Assembly (NCBI GenBank): GCA_039815945.1
Contig: JBCBYI010000001.1
Span: forward strand, 1-48,457
Direction of reading: 5' to 3'
DNA length: 48,457 bases
From: UBA11606 sp039815945
Lineage (GTDB): Bacteria; Actinomycetota; Acidimicrobiia; Acidimicrobiales; Aldehydirespiratoraceae
The position numbers and the translations under genes were made by a program. Under the pieces are notes generated by a model, which saw only the letters and a list, made by a program, of their open reading frames with translations, was not told where the DNA came from and did no database searches. Positions 1-12,024 of the stretch are shown in pieces. The stretch's first letter is position 1. Each line of letters starts with the position of its first letter.

Positions 1-1142
1 CCGTCTTCGGGCTCACGACCGAAGTGCCCGTACGCGGCCGACTTGCGGTAGATCGGCCGGCGGAGGTCAAGGTCGCGCAGGATCGCGGCCGGGCGGAGGT
101 CGAACACCTCGTCGACGGCGGACTCGATGGCCGCCTTGTCGACCGTCTCGGTGCCAAAGGTCTCGACCAGCACCGACATCGGACGAGCCATCCCGATGGC
201 GTAGGCCACCTGGATCTCACAGCGGCTGGCCGCACCGGCGGCGACGAGGTTCTTCGCGACCCAGCGGGTCGCGTAGGCGGCCGAGCGGTCGACCTTCGAC
301 GGGTCCTTGCCGGAGAAAGCACCGCCGCCGTGGCGGGCCATGCCGCCGTAGGTGTCGACGATGATCTTGCGACCGGTGAGACCGGCGTCGCCGACCGGAC
401 CGCCGATCACGAACCGACCGGTCGGGTTCACGTAGACGTCGTAGTCGTCGTCGGCGAACTGCTCGGGGATCACCGGACGGATGACGTGCTCGATCAGGTC
501 GGGCCGGATCATCGTGTCGCGATCGATGCCGTCGTTGTGCTGCGTCGACACGAGCACGGTCTTGAGCTTGACCGGCGTGTTGCCCTCGTACTCGAAGGTG
601 ACCTGGGTCTTGGCGTCGGGCCGCAGGTACGGGATGGTGCCGGCCTTGCGGACCTCGGCGTGCTTCTCGGCCATGCGGTGGGCGAGATGGATCGGCAGCG
701 GCATGAGCACGTCGGTCTCGTCGCACGCGTAGCCGAACATCATGCCCTGGTCGCCGGCGCCCTGGAGGTCGAGATCGTCCTCGTCACCGGACTGACCGGA
801 CCGGACCTCTTCGGAGGCGGTGACGCCCTGGGAGATGTCGGGCGACTGCTCGTCGAGGGTGACCATCACGCCGCAGGTGTTGCCGTCGTAGCCGAAGGCC
901 TCGTTGTTGTAGCCGATCTCGTTGATCGTGCGACGAACGGTGCCGGGGATGTCGACATAGGCCTCGGTGGTGATCTCACCGGCGACGACCGCCAGGCCGG
1001 TGGTCACGAGTGTCTCGCACGCGACCCGGCTCATCGGGTCCTGCGCCAGCATCTCGTCGAGGATGGCGTCGGAGATCTGGTCGGCCATCTTGTCGGGATG
1101 GCCCTCCGAAACGCTCTCGGAGGTGAAGGTCCAACGGGTCAC
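1..1142 (-). CDS. metK: S-adenosylmethionine synthetase (3' end outside window)
   Basis: Makes S-adenosylmethionine from methionine and ATP in the cytosol. About 380 residues are present and the last 20 or so are lost at the window edge. Visible family motifs, in order: the N-terminal SEGHPDKMADQISDA, GAGDQGMMFGYACDET near residue 130 and GGGAFSGKD near residue 265, which binds phosphate. The start is GTG at 1142 with a clear AGGAG 6 nt upstream; no ATG fits the family N-terminus. It is the last visible gene of the pyr-gmk-rpoZ-coaBC run, only 13 nt after coaBC, so it is probably co-transcribed. No damage is seen in the part present. Confidence 0.97.
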   Translation of the reverse strand, partial: MTRWTFTSESVSEGHPDKMADQISDAILDEMLAQDPMSRVACETLVTTGLAVVAGEITTEAYVDIPGTVRRTINEIGYNNEAFGYDGNTCGVMVTLDEQSPDISQGVTASEEVRSGQSGDEDDLDLQGAGDQGMMFGYACDETDVLMPLPIHLAHRMAEKHAEVRKAGTIPYLRPDAKTQVTFEYEGNTPVKLKTVLVSTQHNDGIDRDTMIRPDLIEHVIRPVIPEQFADDDYDVYVNPTGRFVIGGPVGDAGLTGRKIIVDTYGGMARHGGGAFSGKDPSKVDRSAAYATRWVAKNLVAAGAASRCEIQVAYAIGMARPMSVLVETFGTETVDKAAIESAVDEVFDLRPAAILRDLDLRRPIYRKSAAYGHFGREPED

Positions 1143-1155
1143 GGTTGCTCCTGGT

Positions 1156-2355
1156 TCATCGCTGGCCGAGTCGGCCCGCTGCGGTGTCTAGCACGCGCCG
1201 TGCGACATCGCGTTTCTCTGTCAGAGGGACATCGATCCGGGATCCGTCGGCGAGCAGGATGACCACCTCGTTGGTGGTGTGCTCGAAGCCGACACCCGGC
1301 TTGGACACGTCGTTGGCCACGATCGCGTCGAGGTTTTTGCGGGCCAGCTTGGCGGTCGCGTTGTCGATCAGGTCGTCGGTCTCGGCCGCGAACCCGATCA
1401 GGATCTGGCTGTCGAGCTTCGTCTCGCCGAGCCCGGCGAGGATGTCGACGGTGGGCACGAGTTCGACCGACGGTGCGCCGTCGGCCTTCTTGAGCTTGCC
1501 CTCGGCGGAGTCGGCGGGCCGGAAGTCGGCGACCGCTGCGGCCATCACGACGATGTCGGCGTCGGGCGCCTCGATGTCGCAGGCCGCAGCCATCTCCGCC
1601 GCGGTCTCGACCTCGACGACGCGCACACCGGCGGGCGCCCGATCGGGACGGGTGGTGACGAGTACGACGTCGGCGCCCCGCAGGGCCGCCTCGGCGGCGA
1701 CGGCATGTCCCTGCTTGCCCGAGGAACGGTTGCCGATGTAGCGCACGGCGTCGATCGGTTCGCGGGTGCCGCCGGCGGTCACGAGCACGGTACGGCCGGT
1801 GAGATCACCCTCGGTGAGCGCAGCCTCGACCGCGGCGACCACGGTGGCGGGTTCCGCGAGACGGCCATGACCCATGTCGCCACCGGCGAGCCGACCCGAC
1901 TCCGGCGGAACGATCAACACGCTGCGCTCCTCGAGCACGGCGAGGTTCTCCTGCACCGACGCCTGCTCCCACATCTCGGTGTGCATCGCCGGGCAGATCA
2001 TCACCGGCGCACGCGAGGCCAGGATGGTGGCCATCAACAGATCGGCCGAACGCCCGGTGCGCAGATCGCTGATCAGGCGGGCGGTCGCCGGGCACACGAG
2101 GATCAGATCGGCGGCCTGGCCCATCTTGGTGTGCGGGATCGGCGTCTCCGGGTCGTCCCACAACTCGGTGCGGACCGGTTCGGAGGCGAGCGCGGAGAAG
2201 GTGGTGGCGCCGACCATGCGCTGCGCGCCGTCGGTCAGAACCGGGCTGACGTGCGCGCCAGCGTCGACCAGGCGACGACACACCTCGACGGCCTTGTAGG
2301 CGGCGATGCCGCCGGTGACACCGAGAACGATGCGGCGGCCGGCGAGCGTGGTCAC
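1156..2355 (-). CDS. coaBC: Bifunctional phosphopantothenoylcysteine decarboxylase / phosphopantothenate-cysteine ligase
   Basis: Carries out two steps of coenzyme A synthesis: CTP-dependent joining of cysteine to 4'-phosphopantothenate and FMN-dependent decarboxylation to 4'-phosphopantetheine. Length is 399 aa, normal for the fused enzyme. The flavoprotein (CoaC) half covers about residues 1-175, with GGIAAYK at the N-terminus and PAMHTEMW near residue 120. The ligase (CoaB) half begins at about residue 185, with VTAGGTREPID, NRSSGKQG and AAAVADFRP. It follows rpoZ after 13 nt and precedes metK by 13 nt, so it sits inside one operon. Identification is secure. Confidence 0.97.
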   Translation of the reverse strand: MTTLAGRRIVLGVTGGIAAYKAVEVCRRLVDAGAHVSPVLTDGAQRMVGATTFSALASEPVRTELWDDPETPIPHTKMGQAADLILVCPATARLISDLRTGRSADLLMATILASRAPVMICPAMHTEMWEQASVQENLAVLEERSVLIVPPESGRLAGGDMGHGRLAEPATVVAAVEAALTEGDLTGRTVLVTAGGTREPIDAVRYIGNRSSGKQGHAVAAEAALRGADVVLVTTRPDRAPAGVRVVEVETAAEMAAACDIEAPDADIVVMAAAVADFRPADSAEGKLKKADGAPSVELVPTVDILAGLGETKLDSQILIGFAAETDDLIDNATAKLARKNLDAIVANDVSKPGVGFEHTTNEVVILLADGSRIDVPLTEKRDVARRVLDTAAGRLGQR

Positions 2356-2368
2356 CGTGCCCCTCGGA

Positions 2369-2695
2369 TCAGGCGGAGTCGTCGCCGAGTTCGGCGGCGG
2401 CAGCGGCTTCGGCGGCAGCGAGGGCGGCAGCCTCGGCTTCGGCCTCGGGATCGATCTCGATCGAGGTGATCTTGTCGGCCGAGATCTCTTCGAAGGCGAT
2501 CGACAGCGGCTTGGCGGCGGTCGAGGTGACCTGCGGCGGCACCGCGGAACCGACGCCCTGGCTCAGCTGGCCGACATAGTTCGTGATCTCGCGCGACCGC
2601 ATCGCCGAGAGCGAGACGAGACGGAACTTCGACCCGGTCTTCTCGAGGAGATCCTCGATCGAGGGGTTCATCATCGTGTCGTAGCCGTGCGCCAT
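2369..2695 (-). CDS. rpoZ: DNA-directed RNA polymerase omega subunit
   Basis: Omega helps RNA polymerase assembly by clamping the beta' subunit. The 108-aa product has the family core NPSIEDLLEKTGSKFRLV at the N-terminus and the helix containing RSREITNYVGQ near residue 35. The C-terminal 35 residues are a low-complexity Ala/Glu tail, common in actinobacterial homologues. ATG at 2695 is used; an ATG pair at MMNPS, seven codons later, is also possible. The place between gmk and coaBC is the usual one in bacteria, and the spacing suggests co-transcription. Confidence 0.96.
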   Translation of the reverse strand: MAHGYDTMMNPSIEDLLEKTGSKFRLVSLSAMRSREITNYVGQLSQGVGSAVPPQVTSTAAKPLSIAFEEISADKITSIEIDPEAEAEAAALAAAEAAAAAELGDDSA

Positions 2696-2745
2696 GAATG
2701 TGCCTTCTCGTCGGGCCCGGATGGGCCGAATTCCGAAGGGTCAGG

Positions 2746-3315
2746 CTAGCAGCCGTGTGTCGCGGATCGGCGCTGCTCGATCAGGCCCTGGATCTCCTCA
2801 ACGGCCCGATCGAGTTCGTCGTTGATCACAACGACCATGTCGAGCTCGAGTGCCTTGGCCTTCTCCTCGGCGGCCTTGGCCAGTCGGGCCTGCACCTTTT
2901 CCTCGGGGTCGCCGCGGCCACGCAGGCGGGCCTCCTGGGCCTCGTCGGAGGGGGCGTCGACGAAGAGCAGCACGGCGTCGGGGTACCGGGCCCTGATCTG
3001 TTCGGCGCCGTACACGTCGATCTCGAACACGACATCGTGGCCGGGCGGCGGGTCCGGAACCGGGGTGCCCTGGTAGTAGTCGAGGAACTCGACCCACTCG
3101 AGGAAGCCGCCGTCGGCGACATGCGCGAGGAACCGCTCGGCATCGGTGAAGTGGTAGGCCTCCATCGCCTCACCGGGGCGCCGGTCTCGGGTGGTCCAGC
3201 TCCGCGAGAGCCACAGGCCCGGATCCTGGTCGAGCAGGTGGGCGACGATCGTGCCCTTGCCGACACCGCCCGGACCCGAGATGACCACGATCACCCGGTC
3301 GTCGAGCTCAGCCAT
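2746..3315 (-). CDS. gmk: Guanylate kinase
   Basis: Phosphorylates GMP to GDP with ATP. The 189-aa protein has the P-loop GPGGVGKGT at residues 14-22, the GMP-binding segment SRSWTTRDRRPGE, FLEWVEF near residue 75 and VVFEIDVYGAEQIRARYPDA near residue 100. Length is at the short end of the family because the middle loop is compact. Its ATG overlaps the end of the mIHF gene by 8 nt, so the two are translationally coupled. The gmk-rpoZ-coaBC order is widely conserved. Confidence 0.97.
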   Translation of the reverse strand: MAELDDRVIVVISGPGGVGKGTIVAHLLDQDPGLWLSRSWTTRDRRPGEAMEAYHFTDAERFLAHVADGGFLEWVEFLDYYQGTPVPDPPPGHDVVFEIDVYGAEQIRARYPDAVLLFVDAPSDEAQEARLRGRGDPEEKVQARLAKAAEEKAKALELDMVVVINDELDRAVEEIQGLIEQRRSATHGC

Positions 3316-3649
3316 CGGCCGGATCGGCGTCCCCGTCGCCGAAGGCGGTCAACAGCGCCCGGCGCTGGTTGTCGCCCAGCCCCTGGATGCGGCGGCTCTC
3401 GGCGATGCCGATCGACTCCATCGTGCGTCGCGACTTCACCTTGCCGACGCCCGGCAACGACTCGAGGATCGTGAGGATCTTGGTCTTCGCCACCAGCTCG
3501 TCGGTCTCGGCTCGGGCGAACACGTCGGCGAACACGATCTGGCCGTCTTTCAACGCGGCCTTGAGTTCGGCGCGCACCCGCCGGGCTTCGGCGGCCTTGG
3601 CGAGCGCCGCCCGGCGGGCTTCGTCGGTGAGAGGTGGCGGGGTGGCCAT
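3308..3649 (-). CDS. mihF: Integration host factor, actinobacterial type (mIHF)
   Basis: A small nucleoid-associated DNA-binding protein, essential in mycobacteria and limited to Actinomycetota; it is unrelated to proteobacterial IhfA/IhfB. The 113-aa product has the expected long N-terminal helix rich in Ala, Arg and Lys, then the helix-two-turn-helix core ILTILESLPGVGKVKSRRTM at about residues 60-79, with the GVGK hairpin, followed by IGIAESRRIQGLG. The mIHF-gmk pair is typical of the phylum and supports the taxonomic call. The coding region overlaps gmk by 8 nt and lies 24 nt after pyrF. Confidence 0.95.
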   Translation of the reverse strand: MATPPPLTDEARRAALAKAAEARRVRAELKAALKDGQIVFADVFARAETDELVAKTKILTILESLPGVGKVKSRRTMESIGIAESRRIQGLGDNQRRALLTAFGDGDADPADG

Positions 3650-3673
3650 CCCGGGAGCGTACCGGGAGGCCCG

Positions 3674-4396
3674 TCAGCCCGCCGACGCCGCGGACGCGTG
3701 AACCGCCTGGGCGGCGGCGATCGGATCGTCGGCGCGGGTCACGGCGCGGCCGACCACGAGCAGGTCCGACCCGCCGGCCAGGGCATCGGCCGGCGACGCG
3801 GCCCGCGCCTGATCGTTGACGTTGTCGCCGGCGAGGCGGATGCCGGGCGTCACCCGGGTGAGGCGCGGCGCGTAGTGGTGCGCCTCCTCGAGATCGCCCA
3901 CCGCACACACGATGCCGGTGCAACCGGCCTCGGCCGCGAGCATGACCCGCTTCGGCATGATGTGCGGGGGCGCGTCGCCGTCGCTGGTCAACACCGTGAT
4001 CGCCAGCGACTGGGGCGTTTCGAGACCCGCGTTGCGCGCACCCTCTTCGAGCCCCTGCACGCCGGCGCGAAGCATGTCGACGCCGCCGTGGGCGTGCATC
4101 GTGAGGTACTGCACCCCGAAGGCGCCCAGGACCCGGGCGGCCTTGCCGACGGTCGTCGGGATGTCGTGCAGCTTGAGATCGAGGAAGATCTTGTAGCCGA
4201 GGTCGGAGATGGCGCCGATCGCCTCGGGGCCGGCCGCCGAGTAGAGTTCGAGGCCGATCTTGGCGACGCCGAAGTAGTCCTTGAACGTCCGACCGAGGCG
4301 GATGGCGGCCACGAGATCGTCGACGTCGAGCGCCAGCGCGAGCCGATCCTTGATCACCGGATCGATTTCGGTCGCCGACTCACCGGTTTCAGGCAT
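3674..4396 (-). CDS. pyrF: Orotidine 5'-phosphate decarboxylase
   Basis: Final step of UMP synthesis: decarboxylates OMP. The 240-aa protein has the catalytic D-x-K-x-x-D motif as FLDLKLHDIPTTV near residue 71, LALALDVDD at the first strand and the phosphate-binding GIRL and VVGRAVT segments near the C-terminus. This is the shorter, E. coli/Bacillus-like class rather than the longer mycobacterial class. ATG at 4396 overlaps pyrD by 8 nt. It is part of the pyr operon and is expected to respond to the PyrR leader upstream of pyrR. Confidence 0.97.
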   Translation of the reverse strand: MPETGESATEIDPVIKDRLALALDVDDLVAAIRLGRTFKDYFGVAKIGLELYSAAGPEAIGAISDLGYKIFLDLKLHDIPTTVGKAARVLGAFGVQYLTMHAHGGVDMLRAGVQGLEEGARNAGLETPQSLAITVLTSDGDAPPHIMPKRVMLAAEAGCTGIVCAVGDLEEAHHYAPRLTRVTPGIRLAGDNVNDQARAASPADALAGGSDLLVVGRAVTRADDPIAAAQAVHASAASAG

Positions 4397-5299
4397 GTGC
4401 TCCTCCGATCAACTCCGCCACGGAACCCACGCCGTTTTGGTCACACCACTGTTCGAACTCACCGAGGATCCGCCGTGGTGCACGCGGATCCGCGAACGTC
4501 GCCGTGCCGACTTCGACCGCCGACGCTCCGGCGAGCAGGAACTCTACGACATCGGCTCCGCTCGATGTTCCACCCACACCGATGATCGGCAGGTCGGGCA
4601 GGGCCTCGTGCACGTCGTACACCGCCCGGACGGCGACCGGATGCATCGCCGCTCCCGACAGGCCGCCCTTCTTGGCCCCGAGGACGGGTCGGCGGGAGTC
4701 GATGTCGATCACCATGCCGAGCAAGGTGTTGGTGAGCACGACCGCCTCGGCGCCGGCACCGTGGGCCGCCGCCGCGATCTCGGGCAGATCCGCGGCGTTG
4801 GGGCTGAGCTTGGCCCACATCGGCCGGCCGACGACCTTCGACGCGTCGATCACCTCGGCGGTCGCGGTGCGACTGTGGGCGAACATCGATCCGCGGTCCT
4901 CGAGATTCGGGCACGAGACGTTGACCTCGACCGCGACGACACCGTCGGGAGCGTCGGCCAGCGCGGCGGCAGCCCGGGCGTAGTCGTCGACGCTGCTTCC
5001 CCAGATCGATGCGACGACCGTTGCGCCGGTGGCGAGCAACTCGGGCAGGTCGTGTTCGAGCCAGTGGGGCACGCCCTTGCCCTGGAGCCCGACGCTGTTG
5101 ATCATCCCCGACGCGGTCGGGTGGACCCGAGGCGACGGGTTGCCCGCCCACTCCTCGGCCTTCATCGACTTCACCACCACGGCGCCGAGCGATGCCGGGT
5201 CGAGATAGTTCGCGAACTCCGCACCGTGACCGGCGGTGCCGGACGCGGTCATGACCGGCGCCCGGAGGGCCACCGACCCGACCGTCGTGCCGAGATCCA

Positions 5300-5300
<1 letters not shown>
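4389..5300 (-). CDS. pyrD: Dihydroorotate dehydrogenase, class 1 (PyrDB-like)
   Basis: Oxidises dihydroorotate to orotate using FMN. Length is 303 aa with no N-terminal membrane helix, so it is a cytosolic class 1 enzyme. It shows TASGTAGHG near the N-terminus, NSVGLQGKG, the catalytic-cysteine motif VNVSCPN typical of class 1 enzymes, and the FMN phosphate-binding stretch GVGGTSSGADVVEFLLAGA near the C-terminus. Start and carB stop share one base (TGATG). Class 1B enzymes normally pair with the iron-sulfur/FAD subunit PyrK, usually encoded next door; no pyrK is found in this operon, so the electron acceptor is uncertain. Confidence 0.95.
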
Positions 5301-8608
<3,308 letters not shown>

Positions 8609-8666
8609 CAGTTGTCCTCGCTCGGCGCGGCGGCCGAGACCGCCCTGGTGTTGGTTCGGGTCGGCA

Positions 8667-9761
8667 TCACGCTGCCGCTCCCTGGAAGCCGTCCATGAGT
8701 TCGGCAAACTCGGTGAAAAGGTAGGCCGAATCGTGCGGGCCGGGGCCCGCTTCGGGGTGGTACTGGACGCTGAAGGCCGGGTACTCGTTGTGGACCAGGC
8801 CCGAGAGGGTGCCGTCGTTGAGGCAGACGTGGCTCTCGGTCACGTTCGGCACCGAACCGGCCTCCACCGCGAAGTTGTGGTTCTGAGCGGTGATCTCCAC
8901 CTTGCCGGTGCGGGAGTCCTGCACCGGGACGTTGCCGCCGTGGTGGCCGAACTTCATCTTGTACGTGCGCCCGCCGAGGGCGAGCGACAGGACCTGATGG
9001 CCGAGGCAGATACCGAAGATCGGCACCTTGCCGAGCAGCTTGGGCAACTCGTCGACGATCGGGCCCGCTTCCTCGGGATCGCCGGGCCCGTTGGAAAGGA
9101 ACACCCCGTCGGGGTTCATCGCGAGGACTTCCTCGGCGGTGGTGTGGGCCGAAACGACGGTCACGGTGCCGATCTCGCCCAGGTGGCGCAGCATCGTGGC
9201 CTTCACACCGAAGTCGTAGGCGACGATCTTCCGTGGGCCGTTGCCGACCGTGTACGGCTCATCGGTGGTGACGAGGCTGACCAGGTCGATGCCGGCGGTG
9301 CCGGGCTCGGCCTGGGCGGCGGCGAGCAGGGTGGCGTGGTCGGCAGGACCGAAGGCCCCCGGCATGGCGCCGGTGTCGCGGATGTGGCGGGTGAGGCGGC
9401 GGGTGTCGATCCCGGCGATGCCGGCGAGACCCTGGCGGCGCAGGTAGTCGTCGAGGTGCTCCTCGCTGCGCCAGTTGCTCTGGCGGCGAGCGAGGTCGCG
9501 GATGATCACGCCACGACAGAACGGCTTGGCCGCTTCGTCGTCGGTGGCGTTGACCCCGTAGTTCCCGATGTGGGGATAGGTGAAGGTGATGATCTGTCCG
9601 GCGTAGCTGGGGTCGGTGATGACCTCCTGGTAGCCCGAGAGCACCGTGTTGAACACGACCTCACCAGTGGCGAACCCGTTCGGTTCGAGCTCGGCACCGA
9701 TGCCCTCCCCTTCGAAGGTCTCGCCGTCGGCGAGGACCAATTGGTACTCACGAATGCTCAT
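8667..9761 (-). CDS. carA: Carbamoyl phosphate synthase, small (glutaminase) subunit
   Basis: Class I glutamine amidotransferase that feeds ammonia to CarB. The 364-aa protein has the N-terminal CPSase small-chain domain (LVLADGETFEGEG, FNTVLSGYQEVITDPSY) and the C-terminal GATase with the nucleophile elbow FGICLGHQVLSLALGG near residue 247 and the His/Glu pair in QYHPEAGPGPHD near residue 335. The ATG overlaps the pyrC stop by 4 nt. All catalytic residues are present. Confidence 0.97.
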   Translation of the reverse strand: MSIREYQLVLADGETFEGEGIGAELEPNGFATGEVVFNTVLSGYQEVITDPSYAGQIITFTYPHIGNYGVNATDDEAAKPFCRGVIIRDLARRQSNWRSEEHLDDYLRRQGLAGIAGIDTRRLTRHIRDTGAMPGAFGPADHATLLAAAQAEPGTAGIDLVSLVTTDEPYTVGNGPRKIVAYDFGVKATMLRHLGEIGTVTVVSAHTTAEEVLAMNPDGVFLSNGPGDPEEAGPIVDELPKLLGKVPIFGICLGHQVLSLALGGRTYKMKFGHHGGNVPVQDSRTGKVEITAQNHNFAVEAGSVPNVTESHVCLNDGTLSGLVHNEYPAFSVQYHPEAGPGPHDSAYLFTEFAELMDGFQGAAA

Positions 9762-11053
9762 CGCGTTGCCTCTCCATCGGTTACCACGAGATCACCGTTC
9801 CAGATCGTGTGTCGTACTTTGCCGCGAACGGCCCGCCCCTCGAAGGGAGTATTCGTGCTGCGGCTCGCCATCGCTGCGCCGGTGATCGTCCACTCCTGGT
9901 CGAGGTCGATCAGGGCGAGGTTGGCGGGGCTACCGGTCTTGATGGGGCCGCCGTGGCGATCGTCGATTCCGGCGATGCGGGCCGGATTGATCGAGAGCAG
10001 CTCGACCAGCTTCGAAATGCCGGCACCGAGTTCGGTGTTGGCGATTGCGAAGGCGGTCTCGACCCCGAGCATGCCGGGAGGTGCGTCGAGGAACGGACGT
10101 TCCTTGTCCTGTCGCGTGTGCGGCGCGTGATCGGTGGCGATCGCATCGAGCGTGCCGTCGAGCAGACCCGCCTTGATCGCCTCCACGTCGTCGGCGGTTC
10201 GCAGGGGCGGGTTGACCTTGAACGCCGTGTCGAACGATGCAACCGCCGAGTGATCGAGGCAGAAGTGGTGGGGCGTCGCCTCGGCGGTGACCTTCAGGCC
10301 CTCAGCCTTCGCCGCACGGATCAGGTCGACGCCGCGGGCGGTGGTGACGTGCTGGAAGTGCACGCGACCCCCGGTGAGGCGGGCGAGGGCGATGTCTCGG
10401 GAGATCATCAGTTCTTCGGCCTCGGCCGGCTGGCCGGGCATGCCGAGCCGACTCGACCAGTCGCCCTCGTGCATCGCGCCGTCGGCCGACAGGGAATCGA
10501 CCTCGCAGTGCTGGGCGAGCACGATCTCGAAGCCGTCGGCGAGATGCGAGAGGCCCCGGGCGTACTCCAGCGCAGTGCGCATCACCCGGGCGTCCTGCAC
10601 CCCGTCGCCGTCGTCGGTGAACATGCGCACGCCCGATCGCACGAGTTCGGCCATGGGGCTGAGCGTCTCGCCCTCGCGTCCGACGGTGATCGCCGCCGAC
10701 GGCAGCACCTCACAGAGCGCGTCGAGGCTGAGATCATGGATCTGACGAACGACTGCGGCGCTGTCGATCGTCGGCGTCGTGTTTGGCATCACGACCACGG
10801 CCGTGAAGCCACCGAGGGCGGCGCCCCGAGAACCGGTCTGGATCGTCTCGGCCTCTTCGCCACCGGGCTCGCGGAAGTCGACCTGGATGTCGACGAAACC
10901 GGGCGTGACGACCAGGCCGTCGGCGTCGATGACCGTGTCGCCGTCGAGCTTCTCTCCGACCTCGGCGATCACGCCGTTCTGGATGACGAGGTCGGCTCGG
11001 CGGGTGCCCGAGCCGTCGACCAGGGTGCCGTTGGTGATCGCGATCGAGCTCAT
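9758..11053 (-). CDS. pyrC: Dihydroorotase-family protein lacking the HxH metal motif
   Basis: By family and place this is the class I dihydroorotase of the pyr operon (carbamoyl aspartate to dihydroorotate), about 431 aa. The amidohydrolase barrel is complete: PGFVD near residue 50, MFTDDGDG, LAQHCE, HFQHVTT, EATPHHF and AIATDHAPH are all visible. The first metal motif, however, reads DIQVDFREPG, so the two histidines of the usual D-x-H-x-H are Gln57 and Asp59. The remaining ligand positions (Asp, two His, last Asp) look intact. It may be inactive and structural, as non-catalytic dihydroorotase homologues are with PyrB in some bacteria, or may use an altered metal site. A GTG one codon upstream (11056) is an alternative start. 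Confidence 0.9.
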   Translation of the reverse strand: MSSIAITNGTLVDGSGTRRADLVIQNGVIAEVGEKLDGDTVIDADGLVVTPGFVDIQVDFREPGGEEAETIQTGSRGAALGGFTAVVVMPNTTPTIDSAAVVRQIHDLSLDALCEVLPSAAITVGREGETLSPMAELVRSGVRMFTDDGDGVQDARVMRTALEYARGLSHLADGFEIVLAQHCEVDSLSADGAMHEGDWSSRLGMPGQPAEAEELMISRDIALARLTGGRVHFQHVTTARGVDLIRAAKAEGLKVTAEATPHHFCLDHSAVASFDTAFKVNPPLRTADDVEAIKAGLLDGTLDAIATDHAPHTRQDKERPFLDAPPGMLGVETAFAIANTELGAGISKLVELLSINPARIAGIDDRHGGPIKTGSPANLALIDLDQEWTITGAAMASRSTNTPFEGRAVRGKVRHTIWNGDLVVTDGEATR

Positions 11054-12024
11054 CACGCCACCGCCAACCCGCCGCCGGCGACCGCGCCATCGACCGGTTC
11101 GAGCCCGGCTCCGAGCAGCAGGAACAACACCGCCATGCGCACCGAGACGCCGTTCGCGACCTGTTCGGTGATGACGGCGTTGGGGCGATCGGCGACCTCG
11201 CCAGCGATCTCCACGCCCCGGTTCATGGGCCCGGGATGCATGATCAGCGCATCGGCGCCGAGACGATCGGCTCGGGCACTGGTGAGGCCGTACTCGTGGT
11301 GGTACTCGCGAAGCGTCGGCACGACCGCCTGCTTCTGGCGCTCGAGCTGCATCCGGAGCAGATAGCAGATGTCGAGATCGTCGACGACCGCGTCGAGATC
11401 GTGAGTGACCTCCACCGGCCAGCCCTCGAGGCTCGGCGGGAACAAGGTCGGCGGACCAACGAGGGTCACCCGGGCGCCAAGGGTGGCGAAGCCGATCGCG
11501 TTGGAGCGGGCCACCCGGGAATGCTTGCTGTCGCCCACGATCGCGACGTGCTTGCCGTCGAGATCACCGAGATGGCGGGTCGCGGTGTAGAGATCCAGCA
11601 GGCCCTGGGTCGGGTGCTGGTGCCAGCCATCGCCGGCGTTGATCACCGCAGCGTCGGTCCACTGGGCCACCTGCCGGGGCGCGCCGGCCGCCCGATGCCG
11701 CACGACCACCCCGTCGATGCCCATCGCCGCGATCGTCTCGACCGTGTCGCGCAGCGACTCGCCCTTGTTGACCGACGAACTGCTGACGCTGAAATTCATC
11801 GTGTCGGCCGACAGCCGCTTGGCCGCCGTCTCGAAGCTGAGTCGCGTGCGGGTCGAGTCTTCGTAGAAGAGCCAAGCGATCGTCTTGCCGCGCAGGGCCG
11901 GGACCTTCGGGATGCTCCGCTCCCCCACCTCGGCGAACGACTCGGTGAGGTTCAGGATCTGCTCGATATCGGCGCGGTCGAGATCGGCCATCGACAGCAG
12001 GTGGCGGGCGCCGCTACGTCGCAT
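11053..12024 (-). CDS. pyrB: Aspartate carbamoyltransferase, catalytic subunit
   Basis: Joins carbamoyl phosphate and aspartate, the first committed step of pyrimidine synthesis. About 323 aa, normal length. Motifs: the carbamoyl-phosphate loop EDSTRTRLSFE near residue 55, the swinging loop SSSVNKGES near residue 80, HPTQGLLD near residue 137 and MHPGPMNRGVE near residue 265. ATG at 12024 shares one base with the pyrR stop; GTG one codon upstream at 12027 is equally possible. No regulatory subunit gene (pyrI) is nearby, as expected outside Enterobacteria and Archaea. It is directly followed by pyrC, which allows a PyrB-PyrC complex. Confidence 0.97.
   Translation of the reverse strand: MRRSGARHLLSMADLDRADIEQILNLTESFAEVGERSIPKVPALRGKTIAWLFYEDSTRTRLSFETAAKRLSADTMNFSVSSSSVNKGESLRDTVETIAAMGIDGVVVRHRAAGAPRQVAQWTDAAVINAGDGWHQHPTQGLLDLYTATRHLGDLDGKHVAIVGDSKHSRVARSNAIGFATLGARVTLVGPPTLFPPSLEGWPVEVTHDLDAVVDDLDICYLLRMQLERQKQAVVPTLREYHHEYGLTSARADRLGADALIMHPGPMNRGVEIAGEVADRPNAVITEQVANGVSVRMAVLFLLLGAGLEPVDGAVAGGGLAVA

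Noticed and set aside
1156..2355. CoaBC flap segment lacks the cysteine used by the E. coli decarboxylase
   Set aside because: Other actinobacterial CoaBC proteins, as far as I recall, share this and the PAMHTEMW form, so it is probably normal for the phylum.
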